DNA of 44,850 nt from Melioribacteraceae bacterium (lineage in GTDB: Bacteria > Bacteroidota > Ignavibacteria > Ignavibacteriales > Melioribacteraceae), in the NCBI GenBank assembly GCA_035362835.1, contig DAOSDY010000007.1, forward strand, positions 1 to 44,850. The letters are read 5' to 3'. Numbering within the stretch: the stretch's first letter is position 1; each line of letters opens with the position of its first letter. The translations under genes were made by a program, and so were the position numbers. Below, in pieces: positions 34,224 through 42,604 of this stretch. Below the pieces are notes generated by a model, which was not told the origin of the DNA, did no database searches, and saw only the letters and a program-made list of their open reading frames with translations.

Positions 34224-35243
34224 ATGCAAATGGAAAAGAAAATAAAAATATTTTTTTTATTAGTGGGAACCACGATCCTAGTGTTATTGATAAACAATTA
34301 CGGAATAGACAACGTAATCATCAATTTAGAAAAGACCGGGTGGTGGATAACAGTAATAATAGGGACCTGGCTGGGAGTTTATCTTCTTAATACAACGGCA
34401 TTCATATTAATATTGAAAGCGATGAATAAAAGGATACCTTATAGGGAGGCATTATCAATTTCCTTAAGCGGATTTGCGATCAATTATATAACGCCGGGCA
34501 TAAATCTTGGCGGCGAGCCATACAAGATATGGGCATTAAAGAGCAGGATAGGATTACATCCGTCAGTTACTTCTATTGTATTATACAGCATGATTCATTT
34601 CCTCTCATCGTTTATATTCTGGGTGATAGGTATAATAATTATTCCATTTACAATTCCAATGAATTCGGAATTGAAATATATATCAATGGTAATTTTAATA
34701 ATCTCAATATCAGGAATAGCATTTTTTTTATCGAGGCACAAAAACGGGATTATACAATGGCTTCTACGCTTTATTAACAAGATTCCATTCTCACAAAAAA
34801 TAGTAAGCAGATTAGGGATAAAAGAAGAAACGCCGAGAATTATAGACGAGCAGATAGCAGATCTTTACAATAATAAGAAAAAATACTTTTGGAGTTCGCT
34901 ACTAATTGAAGTTGCCGCACGAATAGCTGCATCATTGGAGTTCGTATTCATATTGTGGTCAATCGGATTACAGATCACATTAACAGAAGCAGTGTTAATC
35001 AACGCATTTTCCTCATTAATGATAAATATACTTTTTTTCATGCCAATGACATTAGGAGTACGAGAAGGGAGTTTATTCTACATAATGGATCTGCTCAAAT
35101 ATTCACCCGGGGTAGGCATATATGTCGGATTAGTAAACAGGCTTAGAGAATTATTCTGGATAATAATTGGATTAGCAATTATACAATTAAGAAAGGATAA
35201 AACGGTTATAGAAAATAATTCGGGGTATATAGAGATATCATGA
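34224..35243 (+). CDS. Flippase-like/lysylphosphatidylglycerol synthase-type membrane protein
   Basis: 339 residues with about eight membrane helices, matching the UPF0104 transmembrane domain (PF03706): ALSISLSGFAINYITPGINLGGEPYKIWAL is the key conserved region (here NYITPGINLGGEPYK), and the C-terminal FFMPMTLGVREGSLFYIM follows. Members include the lipid-flipping half of MprF and similar proteins tied to glycolipid synthesis. It starts 3 bp after the transferase gene; ATG 34224 or 34230 may be used. A role in turning an inositol lipid across the inner membrane is a reasonable inference from position. Confidence 0.82.
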   Translation: MQMEKKIKIFFLLVGTTILVLLINNYGIDNVIINLEKTGWWITVIIGTWLGVYLLNTTAFILILKAMNKRIPYREALSISLSGFAINYITPGINLGGEPYKIWALKSRIGLHPSVTSIVLYSMIHFLSSFIFWVIGIIIIPFTIPMNSELKYISMVILIISISGIAFFLSRHKNGIIQWLLRFINKIPFSQKIVSRLGIKEETPRIIDEQIADLYNNKKKYFWSSLLIEVAARIAASLEFVFILWSIGLQITLTEAVLINAFSSLMINILFFMPMTLGVREGSLFYIMDLLKYSPGVGIYVGLVNRLRELFWIIIGLAIIQLRKDKTVIENNSGYIEIS

Positions 35244-35950
35244 CCAAAAAGATAACAGCGGTAATTTTTGATTATGGAGGCACAATAGATACGGGAGGGA
35301 TTCACTGGGGAGAAAAATTCTGGGATGCGTATAAATATTTCAAAATACCAGTTATGCGCGAAGATTTTAGTAATGCGTATATATTTTCTGAGAAGAATGT
35401 GCAGAACATTATAAAACCGGTAAGCGGATTAAGAGAGACATACAGAGCCCAGTTGTTTTATCAGCTGAAATATTTTGAAAGGAACAACATTCTTTCAAGC
35501 GCTTACAATGCAATTATTGATGAATTAGTTGAATATTGTTATAGATCGGTATTGAGAAATACTAAAGAGAACAAGGTGATTCTTTCTAGATTAGAGAGAA
35601 ATTACAGACTTGGAATTGTATCCAACTATTACGGAAATCTTCATTCGGTGTTAAACGAAATTAGAATAAAGAAATTCTTTTCAACAATTGTTGATTCAAA
35701 AACAGCAGGGGTACGCAAGCCGGATTCAAAAATATTCTCACTAGCAATTGAATCAATAAATTCGAGTCCAGACAGGTCTATAGTAGTAGGCGATTCCTAT
35801 ACAAATGATATTTCACCATCAAAACAAATCGGGTGCAGCACGATTTGGTTGAAAGTCAGAAGTTGGGATACCCCCATAAATACAAAAGATGCAGATATAA
35901 TCATCAATTCATTCAGTCAAATAGAAGAATCGATAAATAAATTATTATAA
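35240..35950 (+). CDS. HAD-superfamily phosphatase-like hydrolase
   Basis: 236 residues. Motif I is FDYGGTID, i.e. DxG rather than DxD: the nucleophile Asp is present but the acid/base Asp is Gly, as in some sugar phosphatases and related HADs. Motif II is GIVSNYY, the Lys of motif III is in GVRKPDSKIF and motif IV is GDSYTNDI. The start ATGA overlaps the previous stop. In the inositol module it could remove the phosphate from a phosphatidylinositol-phosphate product; this is inference from context. Confidence 0.83.
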   Translation: MTKKITAVIFDYGGTIDTGGIHWGEKFWDAYKYFKIPVMREDFSNAYIFSEKNVQNIIKPVSGLRETYRAQLFYQLKYFERNNILSSAYNAIIDELVEYCYRSVLRNTKENKVILSRLERNYRLGIVSNYYGNLHSVLNEIRIKKFFSTIVDSKTAGVRKPDSKIFSLAIESINSSPDRSIVVGDSYTNDISPSKQIGCSTIWLKVRSWDTPINTKDADIIINSFSQIEESINKLL

Positions 35951-35972
35951 AAAATAAGTAAGGAGAAATAGA

Positions 35973-37310
35973 ATGGAAAATCGAATAATTGAGAAACCAA
36001 ACGGCAATCTAGGAGTATTAATCGTTGGGTTAAACGGTGCTGTATCGACGACATTTTTAGCAGGAATACATGCAGTAAGGAAAGGTTTAGCGTTACCCAT
36101 CGGTTCCTTAACTCAAATGGGAACAATACGTATCGGCCAAAGAACAGAGAATAATTTCCCATTGATTAAAGATTTTGTACCGCTAACGTTGATAGACGAA
36201 CTGGTATTTGGCGGCTGGGATATACGGGATGAGAATTGCTTTGAGTCAGCACAATACGCAAAAGTGCTTAGCGAAAAAGATTTAAGCAATGTTTCGGATG
36301 AGCTAAAGAAAATAAAACCAATGCGAGGAGTATTCAATCCTGATTTCGTGAAAAGATTAGAAGGCAGTTATATAAAAACAGGTACAAATAAATACGACCT
36401 AATGATACAGCTAAGGGAGGATATAAGATTCTTTAAAGAGTATAACTCGCTGGAGAGAGTTGTGGTAATATGGTCCGGCAGCACAGAAACATTTATAGAA
36501 CAGAAAGTGGTTCATACTTCAAAAGATAATTTTATAAATGGGATGATTAAGAACGATCCGGACATTTCGCCAAGCATGTTATATGCATTTGCATCAATTG
36601 CAGAGGGAGTTCCATACATAAACGGATCGCCTAATTTAAGCGTAGATATACCCGCAATAGTTGACTATGCCAATGAAATGAATGTACCGATAGCCGGAAA
36701 GGACTTTAAGACCGGACAAACATTAATAAAAACGGTAATAGCTCCAATGTTAAAAATGAGATTATTAGGATTACACGGATGGTTTTCAAATAATATACTA
36801 GGCAACCGAGATGGAGAGGTGCTGGATGATCCCGGATCATTCAAGACAAAAGAGGAGAGCAAGCTTTCGGTACTTGATTCAATATTGCAGCCAGAAATTT
36901 ACAGTGATCTTTATTCGGATTTTTATCATAAAGTTAGAATCAATTATTATCCACCGAAAGGTGACAACAAAGAGGGATGGGATCACATCGATATATTCGG
37001 ATGGCTTGGCTACCCTATGGAATTGAAAATAAACTTTCTATGCCGTGATTCGATACTGGCGGCTCCGATACTGCTAGATTTAATTTTGTTTACTGATTTA
37101 GCAAGCAGGAGCAATATGAAAGGGATACAGGAATGGCTTTCGGTCTTCTTCAAAAGTCCGATGAAAGCAATGAATACTATACCCGAGCATGATTTATTCA
37201 TTCAAATGATGAAGTTAAAAAACACTTTAAGAAAGCTGATGAATGAAAGTCCTATTACTCATATTGAAATGGATGAAAAAGAGATAGGCAAATTAATATG
37301 CTATGAATAA
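35973..37310 (+). CDS. ino1: myo-Inositol-phosphate synthase
   Basis: 445 residues, full length for the prokaryotic branch. The NAD-binding motif is VGLNGAVSTTFLAG; further family motifs are GSTETFIEQK, AGKDFKTGQTLIKT, GNRDGEVLDDPGSF and DHIDIFGWLG. It converts glucose 6-phosphate to myo-inositol 3-phosphate in the cytosol, the first committed step to inositol lipids and solutes. The gene follows the HAD gene by 22 bp with AAGGAGAAA before its ATG. It is the strongest single clue that the preceding lipid genes concern inositol. Confidence 0.93.
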   Translation: MENRIIEKPNGNLGVLIVGLNGAVSTTFLAGIHAVRKGLALPIGSLTQMGTIRIGQRTENNFPLIKDFVPLTLIDELVFGGWDIRDENCFESAQYAKVLSEKDLSNVSDELKKIKPMRGVFNPDFVKRLEGSYIKTGTNKYDLMIQLREDIRFFKEYNSLERVVVIWSGSTETFIEQKVVHTSKDNFINGMIKNDPDISPSMLYAFASIAEGVPYINGSPNLSVDIPAIVDYANEMNVPIAGKDFKTGQTLIKTVIAPMLKMRLLGLHGWFSNNILGNRDGEVLDDPGSFKTKEESKLSVLDSILQPEIYSDLYSDFYHKVRINYYPPKGDNKEGWDHIDIFGWLGYPMELKINFLCRDSILAAPILLDLILFTDLASRSNMKGIQEWLSVFFKSPMKAMNTIPEHDLFIQMMKLKNTLRKLMNESPITHIEMDEKEIGKLICYE

Positions 37311-37367
37311 GGGACAAATTACAGATAGAATAAACATGCGAGCAAGACCCAACGGAAATAGAATAGA

Positions 37368-38696
37368 ATGAACTTTAAAATTCTAATAGCGGCCTATTTT
37401 TTTGCATCAATGGTAAATGCACAAATTGCAACCAAGTTGGAATCTGAGAATAAAACATCAAGTGATATGATAGCTGAGGAGTCAGGTGAAAATGCGCTAA
37501 AAATTTCATCACTCCCCTTCGCGTTATACAGTGAAATATTCGGATGGGCTGCCGGCGGTTTTGTAGGAATACAGGGTCTTTCTCAAAAGAATATGTCTCT
37601 TTATATGGGAGGATTAATCAGCACGAACGGGACAAAATACGGATTTATACAATTCAGAGAATTCTATTTACCATTTTATCCCAGGATATACATCGCGCCA
37701 GATATATTAGGGGGTTATTTTGGCGTATTAAATGTATATAAAGATCCGCCAAACTCCCCTGTTCCAGCGGATACAAAATTTAGAGCCGGAAGTAATGAAT
37801 CCGACCAAAAAGACTATATAGAAGTAAGCGGATCAGATCAGTGGTATGAATTGAAATTCAGATTTCTGCTTCCGATAGGTCACGGTAGAGATAAAATTTA
37901 TTTTGCACCAAAACTTAAAAACGGAATTCTGAAATCCGGAGAAATGGGTGGCACCAGCTGTAATCCGATAGAAAGCGGAAGGACATTTATAGATATCAAA
38001 CCATTCTACAGGAAGCGAGTATCTTTTGCAACGAACGGAATTGAATTTGCAATAACCCGCGAGAATACTGATTATTATATTAATCCAACGAGAGGGAGTT
38101 ACCAAAAACTTGCCATTCGAAGAGACTTCGGCTGGTTTGATTCAATGGCACCATGGAGTGTAATAGAAACCGATCTTAGATGGTATTTACCAATAAACGA
38201 ATTACTTGGAAGTAAAAATTCTCTCCCTAAAGTATTAGCATTTAATTTTTGGACGGTTAACACACTTACCTGGGATAGTTACGATGTTGTTGGGATAGAT
38301 CAATACGGAAATAACATTAAACGATACCATCGCCCACCGCCGTATACCGGAGCATATCTTGGAGGCAGATATCATTTGCGGGCATATTACGAAGGAAGAT
38401 TTAACGACCGCGCAGCAATTTATTATGGTGCAGAATACAGACAGATATTTTTATTGAATCCATTCAATTCCTGGAAGTTATTAAGAAATCTAAATATTCA
38501 CTGGATACAATTTGCCTTATATGGAGAAATAGGAAGAGTTGCACCTGAATGGGAGATTTCAACACTTCATAAAGATATGAAATGGAATGTGGGTGCAGGA
38601 ATAAGGATATTTATGAACAATTTGATATTAAGATTAGATAATTCAATAGGCAAGGAAGGAATGTACATTCAAATGTTTGTAGATCACGCATTTTGA
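37368..38696 (+). CDS. Omp85-type barrel without POTRA domains (2)
   Basis: 442 residues with a signal peptide (MNFKILIAAYFFASMVNAQ). The chain is beta-barrel strands from about residue 45; the C-terminal part has the surface-antigen pattern (AYLGGRYHLRAYYEGRFNDRAAIYYGAEY, here GGRYHLRAYYEGRFND) and ends with VDHAF, a terminal aromatic. There is no POTRA domain. It is the last gene of the plus-strand run, 57 bp after ino1, and faces a convergent operon across a hairpin. With the barrel at 27977 it brackets the inositol/Mla genes, so each may serve as an outer membrane port. Confidence 0.75.
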   Translation: MNFKILIAAYFFASMVNAQIATKLESENKTSSDMIAEESGENALKISSLPFALYSEIFGWAAGGFVGIQGLSQKNMSLYMGGLISTNGTKYGFIQFREFYLPFYPRIYIAPDILGGYFGVLNVYKDPPNSPVPADTKFRAGSNESDQKDYIEVSGSDQWYELKFRFLLPIGHGRDKIYFAPKLKNGILKSGEMGGTSCNPIESGRTFIDIKPFYRKRVSFATNGIEFAITRENTDYYINPTRGSYQKLAIRRDFGWFDSMAPWSVIETDLRWYLPINELLGSKNSLPKVLAFNFWTVNTLTWDSYDVVGIDQYGNNIKRYHRPPPYTGAYLGGRYHLRAYYEGRFNDRAAIYYGAEYRQIFLLNPFNSWKLLRNLNIHWIQFALYGEIGRVAPEWEISTLHKDMKWNVGAGIRIFMNNLILRLDNSIGKEGMYIQMFVDHAF

Positions 38697-38703
38697 GACG
38701 TAT

Positions 38704-38732
38704 AAAAAATTGCCCGGCAAGATACCGGGCAA
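38704..38732 (-). terminator. Intrinsic terminator of the heme-copper operon
   Basis: An 8-bp perfect stem TTGCCCGG (38710-38717) / CCGGGCAA (38725-38732) with a 7-base loop, followed on the minus strand by six T (38709-38704). It ends the minus-strand operon that stops at 38756 and, as a hairpin between convergent genes, may slow plus-strand transcripts too. Confidence 0.85.
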
Positions 38733-38755
38733 TAAATAATCATAATAAAAAAAAA

Positions 38756-40381
38756 TTAATCCGTCTTAACAGGTAAGACATCAATAGTATCCAATTTAGC
38801 CGGCATAAAAATTCCAATAACACCTTTCAATCCCACACTCATAACGATATTGAAGAAGAAGGCAATGAAAGAAAAAAGTAATAAAGATCCAGACAGTGCG
38901 GCCAGAATCATATACCAAGAAAATTCACCATCAAAATAGAGAGTGCGCCGCAGCATTCCTTTTAAGCCAGCCATACCCATAAAAGCCCCCATTCCAATGC
39001 CGCCGATCAGATGAGTCCAAAAATGAAAAGTAGCAAGTTTTTGACTAAACAATTTTGCACCATTAGTTAAAATTGGAAATAGAAAATAGATAGCAGCATA
39101 AAGAGTCATAGTTAATCCCACCAATACAGCCACGTGAACATGTGGACCAACAATCCATTGCGTATTATGGAGGATTCTGTTCAGACCTATATCTGCTTGC
39201 ATAATACCGGCAGGAACCGCAAGAGCGAAACCAAGCAGACCACCAAGTAAGAATTTTAACGGATTAGTCATTTGCAGAGGACGAGCACTCCACAAGGTAA
39301 CAAGGGTAATAAAGAATGCAAGACCTTGGGTTATAAGTTCAAAAGCAGTAACCATTTCACCAGAAACAACTTTCAAGATTCCAGGTTGTGCCTGATCTGA
39401 TAACAAATGGTGCGACCAGACAGTCCAGGAAACAACAAGTTCAACGAGCAAAGCAGCGCGAGCAATGTTTTCCATATAAAGTTTTTTACCAGTAATAAGC
39501 ATAGCGAGAAGGTACCAGGTACCTGCAACAAAAATAAGAACCATTCCATCGGCAATTAAATCGAGACCCCACCAGAACCAGTTTTTGTATAGGAGCGCAT
39601 CGATGGAAGAGTGTTTCAAATCAAGCCCGAATAAATAAGAGAGCATATAAATAAGAATCAGGACGCCAGTAAATAATATTATAGCGGCATTCAGCGCAGT
39701 ATCGACAGTACCTCTAGCGATAGCAGCAACAGGCAAGGAGACCAGATGTTCTTTTTTCTTTTTTCTGAAGATATTTTTTATTCCGCTAATACCGAGAGCG
39801 GAACTTAACAGAGCTCCGGCGGGCTGATGATCCCAACCATTTGGGGTATAAGCAATAGTTTTAAAGATATTGACTACAAAAAAAGCTGTACCTACCATAA
39901 CGAGTGCAATGCCAAGGATAAAGAATGAACCGCCGACGGGATTAAACTGAGTAAAATCTGCCGGTAAAGGCCAGTAGAGGGTATAGAGTGGTGCATACTC
40001 GCTAATGAAACCAGCAAACCAAAAAATAAAAGTACCGACTCCAATCAAAGCTGCTGTCCAATTTGCGAGTTTAATACTCCAAAGAGGTTTTTTCATTAAG
40101 AAAGGGACAAGAAATAAAAACGCACCAAAAACAATTGGATATGTAGACCCAAAGATTCCAACGAGCGGATGAGCTGTTAAAATAGCAAAGAACTGGTTTG
40201 TATCGACAGATGGTACAGGAGTGACCTCATGAATTCTCATAATCATACCTTCAATAACAGCGATACCATAAAAAATCAATCCTATTACCACAAACCGGAG
40301 TGTCATTTTCTGCATAGGCGTTAAGGAATCGGGTTTAAATAATTCCTGTTCGCCACTGATAAGGATTTTAATAAAGTTCAT
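38756..40381 (-). CDS. Heme-copper oxidase/NO-reductase-type subunit I
   Basis: 541 residues, at least 12 membrane helices. Heme ligands are present: H71 in TAHPLVGIFG, and H414 and H416 in HNTQWIVGPHVHV; two CuB histidines are H324-H325 in VWSHHLLSD. The helix that should carry the third CuB His and the cross-linked Tyr (GHPxVY in A/B-type oxidases) reads WWGLDLIADGM, with Asp274 near the His position and no Tyr. Loss of that Tyr is typical of NO reductases, and some alternative NO-reductase families (gNOR, from memory) have Asp as CuB ligand. With the CuA-less partner and a hemerythrin-like gene, NO reduction using quinol is my inference; an ordinary oxidase is less likely. A hairpin terminator follows. 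Confidence 0.82.
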   Translation of the reverse strand: MNFIKILISGEQELFKPDSLTPMQKMTLRFVVIGLIFYGIAVIEGMIMRIHEVTPVPSVDTNQFFAILTAHPLVGIFGSTYPIVFGAFLFLVPFLMKKPLWSIKLANWTAALIGVGTFIFWFAGFISEYAPLYTLYWPLPADFTQFNPVGGSFFILGIALVMVGTAFFVVNIFKTIAYTPNGWDHQPAGALLSSALGISGIKNIFRKKKKEHLVSLPVAAIARGTVDTALNAAIILFTGVLILIYMLSYLFGLDLKHSSIDALLYKNWFWWGLDLIADGMVLIFVAGTWYLLAMLITGKKLYMENIARAALLVELVVSWTVWSHHLLSDQAQPGILKVVSGEMVTAFELITQGLAFFITLVTLWSARPLQMTNPLKFLLGGLLGFALAVPAGIMQADIGLNRILHNTQWIVGPHVHVAVLVGLTMTLYAAIYFLFPILTNGAKLFSQKLATFHFWTHLIGGIGMGAFMGMAGLKGMLRRTLYFDGEFSWYMILAALSGSLLLFSFIAFFFNIVMSVGLKGVIGIFMPAKLDTIDVLPVKTD

Positions 40382-40423
40382 AGTGATTTCTCTCGTTTAG
40401 TTATAAAAAGTTATTCTTGATAG

Positions 40424-40972
40424 TTATTCCAGAACATGGACAGCATTTTTAACAATCATATCATTTCCTTTTGGACCAGAATACTCTGTAGATCGAATAG
40501 AATAGAGAGCAGGCGTATCGAATTTCCAAAGGATATCGTTTTGATGACCTGGAATAACCTGCATTTGAAAAACCATAGAATTATCGTTTCTAAACAAGCC
40601 AAATCCGTATGTTAAATCATTTGAAGAGACATTAAACAAAACAGTTTCACCGGTTTGAATGATTAATTTTTCTGATGGAAGGTAGAATTGATGATTTTCA
40701 ACTCTGATATTAAAGACCTTATCAGGTTTGATACCATCTCTGTTTAAATCCATCGAAGCCCATGGAATGGTATTGTAAGTAATAATATGAAGGGAAACAC
40801 CGATGACTAACAATAGCCCGACAAAAGAATAAAAGAGAGCCGGTTTAATAATTGAACTTTTCCCTGTTCTAGTTACCTTGAAGGTAAACCATCCCATTAA
40901 AATCATAATTACGAGAACATATAGCGTGTATGCTATAGTTTGTCCCGTCAGCACTACATTGGAATCAATCAT
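40424..40972 (-). CDS. Heme-copper enzyme subunit II lacking CuA ligands
   Basis: 182 residues: two N-terminal membrane helices and a cupredoxin domain (about 85-182). The CuA site is lost. The usual THGFG reads TYGFG (Y122), and the usual CxEYCGxxHxxM reads STEYSGPKGNDM, so both Cys are Ser (161, 165), the His is Gly (169) and only the Met (172) remains. The fold is otherwise well kept, which argues for function rather than decay. Subunits like this occur in quinol-using enzymes, which do not need CuA. The gene is 42 bp upstream of subunit I. Confidence 0.85.
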   Translation of the reverse strand: MIDSNVVLTGQTIAYTLYVLVIMILMGWFTFKVTRTGKSSIIKPALFYSFVGLLLVIGVSLHIITYNTIPWASMDLNRDGIKPDKVFNIRVENHQFYLPSEKLIIQTGETVLFNVSSNDLTYGFGLFRNDNSMVFQMQVIPGHQNDILWKFDTPALYSIRSTEYSGPKGNDMIVKNAVHVLE

Positions 40973-41065
40973 AGTTTTACCCTTTTTTTAATAAAGAATT
41001 AGTTAATAAGTATAAGCATGTCGTATTTGAGCATAAAAGAATTTATTATTTAGAATATTTCTCAT

Positions 41066-41335
41066 TTAGGTTTCTGAATACGTTTTACAAGAGCTAAATA
41101 ATGGTTTATAAATTTCATGGTCTATTTCTGGGCGCGGGAAAAACCAGAATGATTGGCTTAATGTAATCATAATTACCGGACCAAATAGAATGATATGTGA
41201 TTGAGCAGAAACCAAAACTGTAAGATGCAAATCATTATTATAAATACTCTTGAGAAACAAGTAAAGACCAGCCATTATTCCTATGACAAGGAATATTTTA
41301 CTGGTCTTAACAAAATATATAACGGTTGAGAACAC
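41066..41335 (-). CDS. Small membrane protein of the heme-copper operon
   Basis: 89 residues with two or three helices (FLVIGIMAGLYLFLKSIY, LHLTVLVSAQSHIILFGPVIMI). The SAQSHIILFG stretch with its conserved His resembles the heme-binding-like helix of small proteins that accompany heme-copper enzymes, and ends in FWFFPRPE. The last 15 residues are polar and unlike the family as I recall it, so the gene may be shortened. The start ATG and ribosome-binding site are not strong. It lies between the subunit II gene (93 bp) and the hemerythrin-like gene (18 bp). Confidence 0.6.
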   Translation of the reverse strand: MFSTVIYFVKTSKIFLVIGIMAGLYLFLKSIYNNDLHLTVLVSAQSHIILFGPVIMITLSQSFWFFPRPEIDHEIYKPLFSSCKTYSET

Positions 41336-41353
41336 TAGTCCCCCGTCATAATA

Positions 41354-41797
41354 CTACAGTTTTAATTTTAGAAATTCTCCGATCAAAATAGCAGCCGGAT
41401 AAAGCACCTCTTCCTCGGTTTGAGCGTGAAGAATCAGTTTATTTGCAAAATCCACATATTCGAGTTTACTGTCACTCCAAGCAGCGGAGATCAAATCCTG
41501 GAGCGCATCTTTTATCAATTGATGTTCCTGTAATATAACGGGAAGCTCCGCTTTAAGTTTATCCGTCATTTCAAGAACGGGTTTCATGTCTTGAGTTATA
41601 ATCCCATTAGATAGATCGATTAGAAGACCAAGAGGCGGGGCGGCAAATTCTTCTTCTTTAACAAAATGACTGTGAAGAATTTCTGCAACTCTATTAGCGG
41701 CAGGTCCAACTTTGCCGTTTTCTTTAGTTACTTTAAGTAAATGCATATGCAACTCTTCGTGTTCTATTTTAAGAGAATTGGGGATTGTAAATTCCAT
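41354..41797 (-). CDS. Hemerythrin-like HHE domain protein
   Basis: 147 residues. A four-helix hemerythrin (HHE) domain with the metal-ligand pattern: KIEHEELHMHL, LHSHFVKEEEF, LQEHQLIKDAL and LILHAQTEEEVLYPA provide His/Glu ligands for a di-iron site. Such small cytosolic proteins bind O2 or NO or help repair iron centres. It is read with the heme-copper genes, and supports a role of the operon in nitrosative or oxygen stress. The start follows GGAAAT at a suitable distance. Confidence 0.85.
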   Translation of the reverse strand: MEFTIPNSLKIEHEELHMHLLKVTKENGKVGPAANRVAEILHSHFVKEEEFAAPPLGLLIDLSNGIITQDMKPVLEMTDKLKAELPVILQEHQLIKDALQDLISAAWSDSKLEYVDFANKLILHAQTEEEVLYPAAILIGEFLKLKL

Positions 41798-41838
41798 TTT
41801 ATATTTCCTTCATTTATTATACATATTTAATTATTACT

Positions 41839-41874
41839 CCCGGCATCTTAAAGCATAGGGCAAAAAGTGCCGGG
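41839..41874. repeat. Inverted repeat between operon genes
   Basis: CCCGGCA (41839-41845) pairs with TGCCGGG (41868-41874) over a 22-base loop, between the DUF6448 gene and the hemerythrin-like gene. There is no T tract on the minus strand, so it may be an mRNA-processing or attenuating hairpin rather than a full terminator. Confidence 0.5.
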
Positions 41875-41880
41875 TAGAGA

Positions 41881-42495
41881 TTAATGAGAATGAGAATCTA
41901 TTCCGTTACCGTTGTGTGAATTACCGGAAGTTAGCTGATAGATTTTTTCTACATAGTGAACATATTCAACATAGGCTTTAACAAATTCTCTTCCAGCATT
42001 AACGTTGTTTGGGTCAAAATTTCTTTTTTTCAGAACTTCCATGTAAAGAGGATGCAAACCTTTGTGGACTTCGTCCTCCAGGAATTTGATAAGTTCTTTT
42101 GGCGAACCAGATGACAATGCATTATCGGCTGCCGGGATTGCAGGGCCAAGATCACGTCCAGCGGGTTTAATACCAGTATAAGGCGCACCTTCTCCAGCTC
42201 TATGAATACGGACTAAAGTTTCGAAAAAATACATGTCGGCAAATTCTTTTGCCTCGGGTGATAATTTACGTACCGCGAGAGTTTTGTTAAAGGCGGAGGT
42301 TATTTCCTCCTGATCGGCTTTTTGTACCCAAATGAGAACAAGATTGACATTTCCAGTTTCGAGGGCTTTCTTAGCGTCTTTAATTACCGGACCATCTAAT
42401 CCATCGCAATGGGCTAATGATTGAGTTGAAGAAACAAGTAAGAGGCTGAAAACGACCGCAACAAAAGTTTTAGTTTTTGATGAAATGTGTAACAT
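41881..42495 (-). CDS. DUF6448 exported protein
   Basis: 204 residues with a signal peptide (TFVAVVFSLLLVSSTQSLA) followed by HCDGLDGPVIKDAKKALETG, a hallmark of the DUF6448 family. Helical repeats (NVNLVLIWVQK, RIHRAGEGAPYTGIKP, YVEYVHYVEKIYQ) contain conserved His and Glu that could bind metal. The C-terminus is His-rich (GNSHNGNGIDSHSH). No biochemical function is known to me. A good ribosome-binding site (AGGAGA) precedes the ATG; the FNR-like palindrome is 56 bp further upstream. Confidence 0.8.
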   Translation of the reverse strand: MLHISSKTKTFVAVVFSLLLVSSTQSLAHCDGLDGPVIKDAKKALETGNVNLVLIWVQKADQEEITSAFNKTLAVRKLSPEAKEFADMYFFETLVRIHRAGEGAPYTGIKPAGRDLGPAIPAADNALSSGSPKELIKFLEDEVHKGLHPLYMEVLKKRNFDPNNVNAGREFVKAYVEYVHYVEKIYQLTSGNSHNGNGIDSHSH

Positions 42496-42550
42496 GGTAA
42501 ATCTCCTTTTTTTTACATGTGAAATATCGAATCATCGGAGCAGATATCCT

Positions 42551-42564
42551 TTGACTTAAGTCGG
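42551..42564 (-). promoter_or_regulatory. FNR/DNR-like palindromic site
   Basis: TTGACTTAAGTCGG contains the perfect palindrome GACTTAAGTC and differs from TTGAC-N4-GTCAA by two terminal bases. The TTGAT-N4-ATCAA family is the binding site of Crp/Fnr-type regulators such as FNR and DNR. It lies between the Crp/Fnr gene and the operon of DUF6448, hemerythrin-like and heme-copper genes, in a position to activate that operon. Confidence 0.6.
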
Positions 42565-42604
42565 ATTTAGATATTTTTAGTAAAAGGTGCAAAAGGAGTT
42601 TAAT

